Source of the DNA: Acanthochlamys bracteata
Lineage: Eukaryota > Streptophyta > Magnoliopsida > Pandanales > Velloziaceae
Assembly: GCA_019914995.1 (NCBI GenBank)
Contig: CM034128.1
Coordinates: 5,954,501-6,018,500, forward strand
Length of the DNA stretch: 64,000 nt
Direction: 5' to 3'
Part shown: positions 1 through 14,068 of the stretch, piece by piece
Position numbering within the stretch: position 1 is the first letter of the stretch
How the letters are laid out: every line of letters begins with the position of its first letter
Position numbers and translations under genes: made by a program
The notes under the pieces: model-generated
What the model was told of the DNA's origin: nothing
The model's input: the letters and a program-made list of their open reading frames with translations, nothing else
Databases searched by the model: none

Positions 1-3000
1 TATGGCAATAGGAGCGAATGTCTCATCATAATCAATCCCATGCTCCTGAGTAAAACCTATGGCAATAAGACGCGCCTTATGCCTCTTAATGGAGCCATCA
101 GGCCGATAGTTAATCTTAAAAATTCATTTGCAATTGATAGGTTGAACTCTTTCCGGTAATGAAACTATATCTCAAGTACCTGTCTGCTGAAATGTACGAA
201 ACTTCTCTGCCATTGCTTCTCGCCACTCGGGGTACTGAATTGCCTCTTGATAAGAATTAGGTTCACGAATGGTATGAATAACAGTAACAAATGAATGAAA
301 CTAGTGAGAGTATGAGGTGAGTGTGGTCAAACCAAACCTATCCAGTGGGTCTGAACAGTCTGGTGTAAAACAAGTAGGAGGACGATGATGGCATTGTGAC
401 TGCCGAACAAGTGGTGGTGAAATTAGAAAAAAATGAGGAGAATCCTCGTTAGTCAGCGTTTGTGTCGTCGAAAAAGGGGTGGTATCAATAGAGTGAATTA
501 ATGGAGTACGATCTATAGACATGTGAGAGAAGTCAGATGAGCTGGATGAAAGAGAATGTGATGGTGTTAGAAATTGAACATCAAAAAGTGAAGTGAAAAA
601 ATAAGGAGAGTTCTCAAGAAAATTGACGTGACGAGAAATGCGAAGTCGGCGTGCTGTAGGATCATAATATCAATACCCCTTATGTTCAGGACTAATACTA
701 AACAAGACACTTGACTGATCGAGCAGTCAATTTTGTCCGCTCAGTCGGAGGAAGTAGAACAAAACAAGTGTACCCAAAAGTGTGGATCATGCTATAGTCT
801 GAAAGAGATAAAAATAAACTCTCATGAGGTGTCTTTCCAGACAAAGTAGACGACGGGGTAATATTGATAAGATTAACAGAGGTAAGAATAGCTTCTGCCC
901 AAAAGATTTGAGGAACTAAAGAGGAGAGCAAGAGAGAGCGAGCAGTTTCAAGAATATGATGATGCTTACGTTCGCTACTCCATTCTGTTCAGGTGTATAA
1001 GGATAAGATTGTTGAAAAAGAGTACCATGAGATTGTAAGATGGATCTCATAGTAGAAGATGTATATTCACGAGCACCATCAGAACGAAAAATCTTAATTC
1101 GGGTATTAAACTGAGTATGAACTATAGTGCTGAAAGTGTTATATATAGTAGAAACTTCAGAACGATGACGGATAAGATAAACCCAAGTGTAACGAGTATA
1201 GTCATCAATGAAACTCACATAGTAAACAAAACCAGTCATAGATGGAATTGGAGCTGGTTCCCAAATATCATAATGAACTAGATCAAAAGCACGAGAAGTT
1301 TTAGATAAACTTTGATGAAAAGGTAAAGCTGAATGTTTTGCTAACTTATAGTTAGTACATGAAGATAAAGGAGAAAAAAAAACTCAACCAAGAGCTCCAC
1401 TATCGATGAGACTCTTTAGACGAGATTCAGAAATATGACCTAAACGTCTGTGCCACAAATCAGCAGCAGACGAAACAACAGCAGCACAACTAAGATTTGA
1501 AGTAGTCGAAAAAGAAAGACGAAGATACTCTAAGTGATACAGTTGCCCCTTTTTACGAGAACGACCAATCGTCTAGCCAGTACGAGGATCCTGAATAGAA
1601 CAGTTAAGGGAATCAAAGACAACAATAAGTCCGCTTTCACAAAGAGAACTGACTGAGATTAGGTGTAGGGTGATATGATGAACATGTAAAACAAAAGATA
1701 GACTGAGAGAATCAGAAATAACGGACCCAAACTGAGTAATGGTTAGTTGAAAGCCATCAGCATTATATAAAGATAGAAAGTTTGGTGGTAAAAATATTAT
1801 GTTAGATAATAATGATAGATCATAAGTCATATGATGAGATGCACCATAATCTAAAATCCAAGAGGAAGACATACCAGGAGCGGCGGAAGAAGCAGAGGCA
1901 GATGAACTAGCAAAAATGGATTGTCGCTGAAGCTGAAGTTCTATCTGAGTAAGACGATGGTGAATATTAGTTGAATCATTGGTGATAGACTGAGAGACAG
2001 GAACGGCATCAACAACATTCGCTTGTGCAACTGAAGAGCGAGTAGTGGAAGAATCTTTTGCCTTCTTCCGCTCTCGATACTGAGTAAGCAAATATGGATG
2101 AAGCTGAAAACAACCATTCACAGTATGACCTGATTTCTTGCAATGAGTACAAGAGGATGTTGACGAGAATGGGAAGAATTCCTACGAGTATGAGCACTAG
2201 TGTCTTCCGAAGTGGAAGATGAAGTGAGTAAAGATGCAGCAAAAATTGTAGCTGAACCAGGAGTCAAGGTGGGTACCATCATCGAAAGAGACCGTAAGCG
2301 AGTCTCCTCGGCAATGAGCTCAGAAATGGCAGCATCTACACTGGTGTTATTTTGTATGATACGACCACTCATTACTTGAAACTTTGTACGCAAAGCCATA
2401 AAAAAACTGATAAAGTTGACGTCGTTCGCCACAGATACGACGTTCATGGCAAGCATAGGCATAATCTTCCAGCTTCAAGAGCTCGCGCCAATAACCTGGC
2501 ATCAATATAGCGAAATCTTGGATAGTGCTATCATCCTGTCTGGCGGCACAAGTCTCGGTGAAAATTTGATACTCTATAGCACCACTTGATTGACCAAACT
2601 GAGTAGTTAAAGTCTCCCATAATAATACAGTAGTCGGGATGTCTTCAAGATGTGGTCAAAGAGATCGATCAACAGATGCAATGATAAATGTAAAAATCCG
2701 TTCATCATGATCATCCCACTGCGCAATACGAATGTTATTCTTTATCTCAATAGATGCATCATCTAGTGGTGAGAGGGGACGCTGAATAAAGCCATCTACA
2801 TTACCAAAAAGACGACGTCCACGAAGAGTAGTTCTAACTGAAACAGCCCATTTAGCCCAATCATTAGCAGTACTCAAAGAAAACTCGGTAGATGTCGGTA
2901 GAAAGTCTCGAAAGAACTTAGATATAGGCATCATCAAAATGTTTATTTTTTTTGAAAAACGGGCCGGGCTGGCCCGAAGCAGGCGAGAGGGGCTGTGGAG

Positions 3001-3270
3001 GCGAGCGGGCGACTGCGGCTGCAAGCGGTGGCAATGGCGCGACGGTGAAGAAGAGCAGCGGCGAACGAAGACGGTGACAGCGGCAGTGGCTAGAGAAGAC
3101 GTCGGTTGAAGGCGGCGGCAGCGGCGACGGCGGCGTAGAGAAAAGAAGAAAAAATAGTGATGGTACGGCGGCGGCAACGATTTTTGATTTTTTTTTTTGA
3201 TAAAAAAAAATAACAATAATGAAAATTGATGAAGATAGATTGAAAAAAATTTTGGCTCTAAATACCATAT
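1..3270 (-). mobile_element. Ty1/copia retrotransposon fossil, truncated by the window edge
   Basis: Reading the minus strand from 3270 down to 1 gives the parts of a Ty1/copia element in family order. A primer-binding site like the initiator-Met type lies at about 3255-3268. A gag region with UBN2-like similarity spans about 3210-2110, and a retropepsin-type protease motif with the D-x-G-A-S-H-H-M signature lies near 1850-1800. A GAG-pre-integrase stretch (about 1560-1300), an integrase core (about 1240-700), a variable linker and the start of the copia-type reverse transcriptase (about 260-1) follow. The rest of RT, RNase H and the second LTR lie beyond base 1. The copy is clearly broken, with several interruptions. 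Age cannot be set without the second LTR. Family assignment is secure; the outer edge is inferred from the primer-binding site. Confidence 0.85.
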
Positions 3271-3949
3271 GACGAACTTAGGATTCTTCTAAAAACCAAT
3301 TGGCAAGGAAAAAAATAAGCCCAAATCTTTATGAATAATATTAATAAAATATTATTATTATAAATTTTAGTTAATTTATAATTAAAATATTTTTGATTAC
3401 TTTTTAATATATACATATAATATTAGTTATATATAGTAATGGGTAATGATTAATAGATTGTGAGGAATGAATAACTAATACAATCACATATTAACAATTT
3501 CAAACCAACACTCTTGCCTAAAATTAAAAGAATAAATTTAGAAGTACTACAACTTTTACTTGCATAATGATCCTTGTACAAAAAAATAAAAGAAAGAACT
3601 TTGTTGGTTACAACATTATACGAAGTGAACAATGAAGCTACTGCAGGCTCCACTCAAATCTTCTGGTAAGTGCTTAATTTGAAGTATAGTCTAAGACTAT
3701 ATCCTCTTCAATTGCATCAATACAAAGGAAAGGGTGCTGAACATTTGGAGCCTACTTTTGGGTTTGCAACAACTTGATTATTTCCCGAGCCTCTCATGGT
3801 GATTCCAGCTTGTCTGTTTTATAAAGACTCTTAATCCATTGTCTGTTTTATAAAGACTCTCTTACATTCAACAATGTCCAATGCCCATCAACGACCGGTG
3901 TTTACCAATTCATTTGATGGGACTATAACATCAATAATACCAAAGGCAC
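3271..3949. other. AT-rich stretch, probably LTR remnant of the copia fossil plus unassigned DNA
   Basis: The bases just outside the primer-binding site should belong to the minus-strand element's 5' LTR, but no second copy is present to fix its far edge. The rest is AT-rich with a short direct duplication (gtctgttttataaagactc near 3814 and 3841). No gene was recognised. Confidence 0.4.
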
Positions 3950-4532
3950 TGTTAGGATAAAAACAATTTGTATTAGGCTTTATATGTTATTGAGCTCATT
4001 TATCTTTTAGTTAATTTTATTTATTAGGTTAGGGTTAATTAGGGTTGAGAGTGTGTTGTTCTTTTGAAGTGGCAGCCGCAAGGTGAGGGTGGCAGCCGCA
4101 AGAAGAGAGAGCAATCGACAAGGAGCAACAACAGTGCAGGACAATGTAAAAGGGTTGCGGTGTGTGTTGCGAAGATCTATTAGTATAGTAGTGCTACAGA
4201 TAATAACGGTGCGCGTGTGGAACATTATGTGGAATGTGTTCTTGTGAGATATCCTTATACTATTGTAATTAAGTGTGTTTTGCTTCCGGCAAGAGAGCAT
4301 TAATTGTTCTTCCGAGAGGAGTGAAGGTTGTAATTTAATTATTGATAGTAGAATTTTTTTGTACCGTTTGCGGGTTTTTCTCTCAAATTGGTGAGAATTT
4401 TTTCACGTAATTGTCGTCTTTTATTGTATTTTTTAATTGTTATATTTTTATCGCCATATCCTCGGTATTTCCGCTGCACTTGTCAGGAGCGACTTTGTCC
4501 TGGGATTTGTTCTAAGTTACCCGTTCATAACA
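3950..4532 (+). repeat. 5' LTR of the short copia element
   Basis: 583 bp with TG..CA ends, repeated in the same orientation at 6249-6813. It is preceded by GGCAC, one half of the target duplication. It is about 18 bp longer than its partner, partly because of a short internal duplication in the GC-richer part. Confidence 0.9.
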
Positions 4533-6248
4533 AGTAAATACCAGAGCTGAGGTTCTAGATGATGATGAGATATGACATTGAGAAGTTTAGCCGAAAAATT
4601 TTCCATTGTAGAAGATAAAGATGATGGCAGTTCCCGCTAAGGAGGATACTGATGCAGCTATGGAGGGGCGGCCATACGGCATCACTGATGAGATGTAGAG
4701 AAAGATGGAGCGCAATCCAATAGCGAGCATCCATTTAGCACTTGCTGATGAAGTGTTGCCGACTGTTTCTGAGAAGAAAACTGCGAAGGAGATCTATGAC
4801 ACATTGTGTAAGTTGTACGAGGCCAAGTCACTCCACAGCAAGATTTTCTTGAAGAGAAGATTGTACACTATACGGATGGTGGTGTCACAATCAGTCACCG
4901 GGCATATCAATAATCTGAATACTCTATTTTCTCAGCTTACGTCGTTGGGACAGACGTTAGAGTCAGTGGAGCGAGCAGAGATTCTACTTTAAAGTCTTTC
5001 TGATTCGTTTGATCAGCTCGTCATTAATTTGACTAATGATATTGCTACAGATCTTGTGTTTGATGAGGTGGCAGCTGTGGTACTTGAAGAGAAAAATAGG
5101 CATAGAAATAAAGAGGACCACAAGTCAAGTATGCAGCAATCAGGTGATTTGCTGGCATTGCGAGCAAGATCAAAGGAATGTGAATCAAGTGGGAGCAAGC
5201 CGAAAAGTAAGAAGAAGGTGAGGTGTTTTCTCAGTGGTAAGCTTGGACACTATAAGTTTGAATGCTCGGAGAACAAGACAGAAAATGCTAGTTCATCGAA
5301 GGAGGTGGATGTGACAGCCTGTGCTTTTGAGGTTGATTTCCTTTGAGACACGCTGACGCTCGGGCTGAAGGGGTGAAGGTTTGACAGGAAGCAAGCTCTA
5401 AATAGCAGCTTATAGGGAGCTGGAGTTCGAATCAGTTCGATGTAGCTGTTTGTGACATCAGTAGTGGTTGGTGGCAGCTTAGCATGTCAGCAGCACGGTG
5501 ATTGCTGAGCCAGATTCGGAGTTAGCCAAGTGGAGGCAGGAGATAGGGTACATAGATAGATTGTGGGAAGTCAGGAGACAGTAGCTGTGTTTCAACAGGC
5601 TGTAGGCGTCAGTCAGTCATCCTATATCGGTGTTAGATCATTGGTAGATGTATTGTTGGCATATTGGGGTACTATCTTGGGTTCACTGTCCTGGAAGATA
5701 ATTGTTAGCAGAGGTGATCTTTGAAGGTCACATATGGCAGACCTTTTGGAAGGTTTAGATTCTCCAACCGAAAGGACAAGTAGAGAGAATTTGGCAGGAC
5801 AAATTTCGGAGAGAAGTCTCGATGCATGCCGGTGTCGAGACTGGAAATTTATTGTCTATTTTGAGTATTGGCTAGAAAGTGAGATAGCGAGATCTTTGAC
5901 CAAGATTCTCAGATGTAATGGACTGAGACAGAATAAGAAAAATCGATGAATAGTTTCTCCAGAGTTTTGTGGAGGAGTGTAAGTTAACTCTAACCCCTTT
6001 TCTTGTCAGTGTATTCTCCAATCTAGCCAGTAAAGTAGGGAGAATGGTGTCTATCAGGTGGGTGCATCAATAGTGGGAGCATGTGGTTCTACTATGATGG
6101 GACATGCCCGAAATTACAGGGTTGTGTGAGAACTGCGAGGCAGTATGAGCGGATAGTCAGATCGTAGTTGTGGTTGGTAGAATGTGTTGTTTGACGGTGC
6201 TTAAAGAATGAAAAGGAATGACATTGCAAAGTGTTTTTAGTGGGAGTT

Positions 6249-6813
6249 TGTTAGGATAAAAGCAATTTGCATTTGACTTTATATGTTATTGAGCCAATTT
6301 ATCTTTTAATTAGTTCTATCTATTTTTTAGATTATGGCTAATTAGGGTTGAGAGTGTGTTGTTCTTTTGAGGTGGTAGCCGTAAGAAAAGAGAGCAATCG
6401 GCAAGGAGCAACAATAGTGCACTATAACGTGCAAATGGTGTGTGTTGAGGAGATCTACTAGTGCAGTAGTGCTGCAGATACCAACGGTGTGTGTGTGGGA
6501 CATTGTGTCGTATGTGTTCTTCTGAGATACTATTATACTATTGTAATTGAGTGTGTTTTGCTTCCGCAAGAGAGCATTGGTTGTTCTTCCGAGAGGAGTG
6601 AATGTTATAACTCAATTATTGATAGTAAAATTTTTGTTTATACCGTTCACGGGTTTTTCTCTCAAGTTGGTGAGAATTTTTTCATGTAATTTGTCGTATT
6701 TTATTGTATTTTTTAATTGTTATATTTTTATCGCAAGATCCTCACTATTTTCGCTGCACTTGCCATGAGCGGTTCTGTTTTGGAACTTGTCCTGAGTTAT
6801 GCCGTTCGTAACA
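6249..6813 (+). repeat. 3' LTR of the short copia element
   Basis: 565 bp with TG..CA ends, direct repeat of 3950-4532 and followed by the second GGCAC target copy. Divergence from the 5' LTR is scattered along its length, as expected for an old pair. Confidence 0.9.
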
Positions 6814-7293
6814 GGCACAACCTTCTTCTCATTTTGTTGGCTTAGACATCTATTAAGAAAAACAAGTTTGATATCAAATTGATAATATACATCTCTGTGG
6901 CTTCTTTCTTGTTCATTTGGTTTTCTTTGGTTCTATGCTAGCGACATGAATTCATCTCCTCTTTGTAAAAATAAAAGAAAATTAGGTAGTTGGCTTAAAT
7001 TATCTGAACGAAGAGGATGATCACCTTAAAAGTAAAAGAAAATTGCTATATATCATGGTAAGTATATGCATCATTCATGAACGAGCTCTTGTATATGGCA
7101 GTATTAGATATGTGAAGTCACTTATTAAGGTGCCGTTTGGATAGACTTATTTCAACTTATAAGTTGAAATAAGTAAAACAAGAATGTTTGGATGAACAAT
7201 TTATAAGTCATAGAAATGAAAGTTACGTTAAGTAACTTTTTCAAAACTTTTTTGTCTGTTTGGAAAAAAATAACATTATTGACCACACAAATA
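6814..7293. other. Unassigned flank with a MITE-like end
   Basis: No gene is seen. The stretch from about 7130 has the 'gtgccgtttggat' type of start common at ends of plant hAT-like MITEs, followed by a short palindrome (acttataagttgaaataagt). No matching right end was found; it may be cut off by the TA tract and the MULE insertions that follow. Confidence 0.35.
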
Positions 7294-8490
<1,197 letters not shown>

Positions 8491-8935
8491 TGGAGAGGTA
8501 GCTCGCTGAAAGTGTAGAGACGGTGAAGAGACGGTGATTGCAGTAGGTCTTTGTAGTTTTTAAATTTTATTTTGAGTAGTATTTTTATTTTGGGTTGGTG
8601 ATCTTCTTCTTGCTGAAAGAAATTGATTTTTTTCAATTTTGTCAATGAATTGCTGTAGAGATGTTCGATTCGGATTTGTGCTCTTCTTCTTTTAGAATCT
8701 TTTTTTTTTTCAATTTTTGTCAATGAATGCCGACAGTGGGGAGGAGCAATTCTGTGGATGTAGTGCTTTTGTGAAGAAGTTATTAAAATGTTGTGGAACA
8801 TTACTTGTGAATGTAATGTTGTTGAGAAAACTATGAAATGAAGTGGTTGTAATACTATCACAGTGAATGTGATAACATGTTGTGAAACTTGTTATGTAAT
8901 TTTTCGTTATGAATGAATTCTTGTTGCCAACATCT

Positions 8936-9115
8936 TAATGTTATTGCTGTTAAAAATTGTTCTTAATGCTAAATAAAATTTAATGTTATTGCTGTTAAAA
9001 ATTGTTCTTAATGCTAAATAAAATGTAATGTTATTGCTGTTAAAAATTGTTCTTAATGCTAAATAAAATTTAATGTTATTGCTGTTAAAAATTATTCTTA
9101 ATGCTAAATAAAATT
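8936..9115 (+). repeat. 45-bp tandem repeat, four units
   Basis: Units begin at 8936, 8981, 9026 and 9071 and start taatgttattgctgttaaaa. They are nearly identical, with one or two changes each. They lie between the left repeat and the transposase start of element A, so they may be part of its 5' leader or promoter. Confidence 0.95.
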
Positions 9116-9394
9116 TTCTGTGAATACGTTATTGTGAATGCTCTGTAAAGACCGTTGTGAATGTTCTGTAAAAGACAAAACAAACTGAAGTAATTAAACA
9201 AACTTATGGAGGGCAGTTTTGTCATTTTAATTGTTAAGTGGCTTTTTGCATTTGGCGGAAGAGGCAGTGGGCTGTTTTGTTAAGCTCGGGACAGCACGGG
9301 ATAGCTCTCTGTAGTATTCTTCTTTCTGTATTGTTCTCTGTATTTCAAACTGAAGTAATTTTTCTTATTTTCTTCTTAAATCATAAAATTCGTC

Positions 9395-11791
9395 ATGGCA
9401 CATGAGTTCATAGCCACGTCTTCTTCTTCAAATGCCGTATTTGGGGATGACTTTTGAGTGCTTAGAAGCTGCAAAATAATTTTATATCAATTATGGAAAA
9501 CATCAGGATTTAGTGCTATCATTCGGAGTACTCATAAAAGAATTTCTAATTCAGTTGAAGTGAGTATTTGTGTAATGACTTGTGATCTCTATGGTAATCA
9601 TAGAAGTCACCGACCACAAAAGATAGACGAGGCATCCAAAAAAGAAGTAAAAAAGAGAAAAAATACAAGTATGGTGAAATGCGGATGTCCTGCAGCAATA
9701 AAGATACAAAAAGAAGGTACTAGATTGTGGAAAGTGATTGGTTGTAAATGTGATCACAATCACAATCTAGTCAGTCCTGCAAAAAAAAATGTACATGCTT
9801 GTTTGTAGAAATTTGCCTATTGCAGCTAAGAGTTTGATTGACTCATTTCGGGATGAAGGCTTACCCGTTAGTAAAATTCCAGATCTACTTGACGGACCAC
9901 AAAATGGTTTTGATGAAAGAGATTGTTAGAATCATTTTTGTGCCGTTCGAAAGAGTATAAGAAACCTATTAGTGGCGATGCTATTGGTGTGTTGAATTTT
10001 TTTAAGAAGAAAAGTATAGAAGATCCAAACTTTTTTATGCAATTCAGATTGACAACGAAGCAAGGGCAACAAATTTTTTAGGTAGATGGTCGATCACGTA
10101 CTCAATATCAATATTTTGGTGACGTGATTTTTTTGACACCACCTACCGTAAGAATATGTATGACATGCCATTTGCTCCATTCACTGTAGTTAACGATCAC
10201 ATGCAGTCGATCCAGTTTGGTTGTGCACTACTTTTGGATGAAATAGAAGAGTCATTTCAATACTTTTTGAGACCTGGTTTACTACTATGGGCGGCCGTGC
10301 TCCATCTTCAATCATGACAGATCAGGACAGAGCTATGACTGTAGCAGTTGCGAAGGTATTTCCATTTATACGACATAGATTTTGTTTGTGATATATCATG
10401 AAGAAATTTGCCGAAAAGCTTTCACATATTTATTTCAAGAAATCAAAATTTAAGAAGGATATCAAGTCGTGTATTCGAAAAACATATATCCTAACACTTT
10501 TGAAAAGAGGTGGGAGGAATTGATATCAAAATATGAATTACAAGAGAATGAATGGCTTAAGAGAATATATGAGATTCGAGACAAATGGGCACAAGTTTAT
10601 CATTTAACTACTTTCTACGCCGATATGAACACTACTTCGCGGGCGGAAGGTATGAATGCTATCTACAAAGATTTTTTCAACCAACAACAACTCTTCGAGA
10701 ATTTGTATTGAAGAATGATAAGTGTTTGAGTCGATTTGTCGAAAGAGAAAAAAAAGAGGACTACACTAGTGAACACTTGTGTCGCATTGTCGATGATAGT
10801 GCATTTATTTTAAAAAGTGCAGCACAAATGTATACTAGGAATGTATATGACAGGTTTAAAAAAGAATTTGAGAAAGCTCAAGTTGAGTATGTTTTGCATG
10901 ATGATGAAAGAAACAGTGATGGTTCTACAACCTACATTTATAAATCTAGAATAGAAGGCGATCATCGAAAGTGGTAGGTAAAATTCAATTCCATAACAAA
11001 GGAAGGTAATTGTGAATGCAAATTATTTGATTTTTGGGATTCCTTGTGGGCACCTTATAAAAGTATTTCAAAGTCGTGACATAGAGCTACCAGATAACTT
11101 TGTTCTTAAAAATGGATGAAAGAGGCTAACAAGTACAGAGCCAAGTATGATGGTGCACCAGTAAGTGGGCATGAGAAGTTTGAGTTACTAAGAACTACTC
11201 AACTCCAGATGGTTTATAGTCAATTGGTTTATGAAGCTGCTGAAACTGATGAGGGATATCATTTAATATTATAAGCATCACAAGAACTATCACAACGGCT
11301 CAAAGAACTAAAGAAGACTGATGATCGGGATAGGATGTTAGTTCAAGATTCAGGTACTATCAATGAGAATTTATCAACCCCGATTGATGTCTCTCAAGTT
11401 TTACTTTTAAATCCCAACCTTTTCATAAACAAAAGGAAGAAAAAAAGAAGGAAATTTTTATAAGGGTAGTACCAGAATTAAAAGTGGATTGGAAATAGCT
11501 ACTACAAGAGCTAAAACGAAGACCGAAAGAAAATGTGTTTATTGTAACAAGCATGGTGTTAAACATGACAAGCGAAATTATCCCGAAAATCCAAATAGAA
11601 AGAATAAGACAAGTAAGTATAGTATTCTGTTTAACTTTGGTTCCTATATACTAAGTTTTGTTGGAAAATTTTTAAATTAACATTTTTCTATACATTTTTA
11701 CTTGATAGTTTCCGATAAAGACGATGTAGACAAAAACACAAGTGAATATGAAGACAGTGCTGATAAAGAGTTAGCTATTAATTTGGAATAG
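9395..11791 (+). pseudogene. FAR1/FHY3-type MULE transposase relic (element A)
   Basis: It starts at the ATG at 9395. Regions in order: a FAR1-type zinc-binding domain (about 9450-9790; keeps CGCPAAI and the CDHNH histidine pair), the MULE transposase core (about 9800-10480; relics of the DTTY aspartate region and the MTDQD aspartate), a helical region (10480-10980), a SWIM-type zinc finger (about 10990-11060, CECKLF visible but its second half frameshifted), and a C-terminal CX2C-type knuckle (about 11530-11585). A GT..AG intron (about 11610-11708) separates a short acidic last exon ending at TAG 11789-11791. Lesions include TGA/TAG/TAA codons and several frameshifts in the core, and a TAG just before the SWIM finger, so no full-length product is possible. 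One frame change (10672-10678) is shared with element B and is discussed as a finding. Layout follows FAR1/FHY3 and Jittery-type MULEs. Confidence 0.85.
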
Positions 11792-11929
11792 CTATGACAT
11801 TCATTTGTACTATCAACTAGTTGTTTTATTATTTTGGTAATTTTGGAGAAAGTCTTGCGTGTTGTTTACAAACTTCTTATATTGTACATATCTTATCTTT
11901 TGAATTTTAAAGTGCTTGCAAGAAATCTA

Positions 11930-12370
11930 AAAGGGTATTGAAAAAACAATGATAAAAATAAGAAAAACAGTGAAAAACAGTAAAATAAGTAAAAATAGTG
12001 AAAAAATAGTAAAAAAGTGAAAAAAACAGTAAAAAAGAAAAGATAAAGTTAAAAAAGTAAAAAAAACAGTGAAAAAATAGTAAAAAAATAATAAAAAAAA
12101 AATAGTTTAAAAAAAAAAAAAAATATGAAAAAATAGTAAAAAAATAATAAAAAAGTGGGAAAAAACAGTAAAAAATAAAAAAAAAAGTAAAAAAAAAAAA
12201 GTGAAAAAACAGTAAAAATAGTGAAAAAAAATAAAAAACAGTGAAAAAAATAGTAAAGTAAGAAAAAATCATTGAGAAAACAGTAAAGTAAGAAAAAAAA
12301 AGCAAGAAAAAAAAAATAAAAATAAACAGAAAACAGAAAATAAGAAAACAAAAAGTAAAAATACATAAAA
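11930..12370. repeat. A-rich array of AAAAAACAGTGAAAA-type words
   Basis: A simple-sequence array of A runs broken by CAGTG and TAGTA words. It resembles, in the same or complementary form, the arrays in both arms of element B (15545-16080 and 20440-20985). Phenylalanine-rich reading frames across it are artefacts of the T-rich strand. Confidence 0.8.
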
Positions 12371-12379
12371 AAGCATTAT

Positions 12380-13000
12380 GGTCACCTATTGCATCGGTGT
12401 TAGAAACAAGCATTACATTCACTTTGTATTTTGCTGCCCCGTAAATATGAAAATATTACAAAGTTCTAACATTCCAGCATTATAGTTCCTACAACATTAC
12501 ATCATTCATTTTGAAGTCAGCATTCGAGCATCATTCAAAATTACTGCCCCATTAACAGCATCATTCACTACAACATTCCAGCATCATTCATTCCATCATT
12601 TATTTTGAATTCAGCAATCAAGTACTACAGCTCAAGAGAAGATTTTACTGCATAACTTTCCAGCATTCAAGAGAAAATTCCAGTACTACATAACTTTCAC
12701 ATTCTCGAGTTTTTTGATAACAAAGTCATTCACATTTCATTCAAAATCTGAGGTTTACATTCGATAGCTTTCGCAATACAATTTTGAGCTCACATATCTC
12801 AAGTTTTCACAACACATTCTCGAGCAAACATAGCTCAACTTTCATTCACAATATTATAGTAATACATTGTTACATTCACTTTCAAAGTAATACATTCACT
12901 TTTATTCACAAGTTTTCACAACACAGTGCATCATAGATAGCATTCACCTATAATACTGGAACAATATTTAGTGGATCACCAAGTGCGATCACCTACAACA
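12380..13000. repeat. Subterminal CATTCAC-rich segment of MULE A
   Basis: Many copies of CATTCA/CATTCAC and 'acattc' words at irregular spacing lie just inside the right inverted repeat. The complementary GTGAATG word occurs inside the left arm (about 8750-9170) and in both arms of element B. No gene is visible. Confidence 0.6.
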
Positions 13001-13009
13001 GGGTGCATA

Positions 13010-13982
13010 TAGCATTCACAGATATCTGCAATCACCTACTGCACCAACAAAATCAGGTCGATCACCTCCATGAGCTCCAGTTAATCACCAACTACAACAA
13101 CAAAATTCAGTCGATCACCTACTTTCAAATCTTTAGACTGCACAGAAAGAATTTATCATTTCACATACCTGCTACAAAGATAGCTCTCTCAAAATGCTAC
13201 CTCTCAAAAAAAAAGCTAGAAAAAAAAAAAAATTGTTAAAAATTTTTAAAATATTAGAATGTTAAAAATGACAATTCTGCAACAAAAATTTGTCAAAAAA
13301 TCTATATGAAATTCGATTTCCGGCCGGCTTTAGCCTCTCTGTCTCTGACAAATGAATGACGGCCGGCGAACAGCTGCGAATCAAGAAATTGAAGGCGTTA
13401 AAAGTCATAGAATAAGGAGGTGAGAAGAAATTAACGGTTTGCTAGCCCTAATTTAGCTCGTCGGCCGGCGTTCGAAAGCTCTGTCGGCGACGAACGAATT
13501 AGGACTAACGGCGGCGAATGCAAAATGGAAGAGTCTAGACTGCACAGAAGAAGGAGGAGAAGCCGAATTAAGGGTCTGCCTACCCTAATTTCGATCGTCG
13601 GCGGGCGAACCAACGCGCCGGCCGAGCGAACGAAATACTGAATCGGAAACGAAAATGACATAATTTTCAAGGGATTGAAAGAAGGAGAAGGGATGATGAA
13701 GAAAACACACCTGCGCAGGGGAAGAAATCGGCGCGGCACCGCGCGGGGGAGATCGATCGAGACCGAGCCGGGGGAGCGCAGCGACGAGAGAAAGAAAAAT
13801 GAGAGAAAGAGAATGAGAAGAGAAACGCGCAGAAGAGAAAAAATTACAAGTAGATGACGAAAATAACCTCTCGTAAGGAGGAGAAACTTACGCGCATCAG
13901 CGCTCGCGCGTGGACCGTTGGATCAACATCCAACCGTCCACGCGCTGGTGTGCGCGGGGAGGGGGTGTGCGCGCATCCCCTC

Positions 13983-13984
<2 letters not shown>
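13010..13984 (-). repeat. Right terminal inverted repeat of MULE A
   Basis: Complement of 7516-8490. It ends with GCGCATCCCCTCCC at 13984, directly followed by pure (TA)n. The palindrome near the tip is present in a slightly changed form (about 13910-13945). Confidence 0.85.

Positions 13985-14067
<83 letters not shown>
13985..14067. repeat. (TA)n tract shared by MULE A and MULE B
   Basis: About 82 bp of pure TA. Its left side touches the last base of element A and its right side the first base of element B, so both elements use the same microsatellite. Confidence 0.98.

Positions 14068-14068
<1 letters not shown>

Larger units (their letters stand above)
3950..6813 (+). mobile_element. Short Ty1/copia LTR element, both LTRs and target duplication present, internally deleted
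   Basis: Two long direct repeats, each beginning TGTTAGGATAAAA and ending TAACA, flank a 1.7-kb interior. The 5-bp target duplication GGCAC is perfect (3945-3949 and 6814-6818), so both ends are exact. A Met-type primer-binding site follows the 5' LTR (about 4537-4550), and a purine-rich tract precedes the 3' LTR (about 6238-6248). The interior keeps only gag-type similarity (UBN2 region and a zinc-knuckle-like segment, about 4630-5340). No protease, integrase or RT is visible, so the copy is non-autonomous. It is broken with several interruptions. The two LTRs differ at roughly one base in eight by eye, which implies an old insertion of several million years. Confidence 0.9.

Noticed and set aside
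11907-12422. Phenylalanine-rich frames of 100-190 codons (also 15529-16180 and 20339-21003)
   Set aside because: They come from T-rich simple arrays read in any frame; there is no codon bias or domain.
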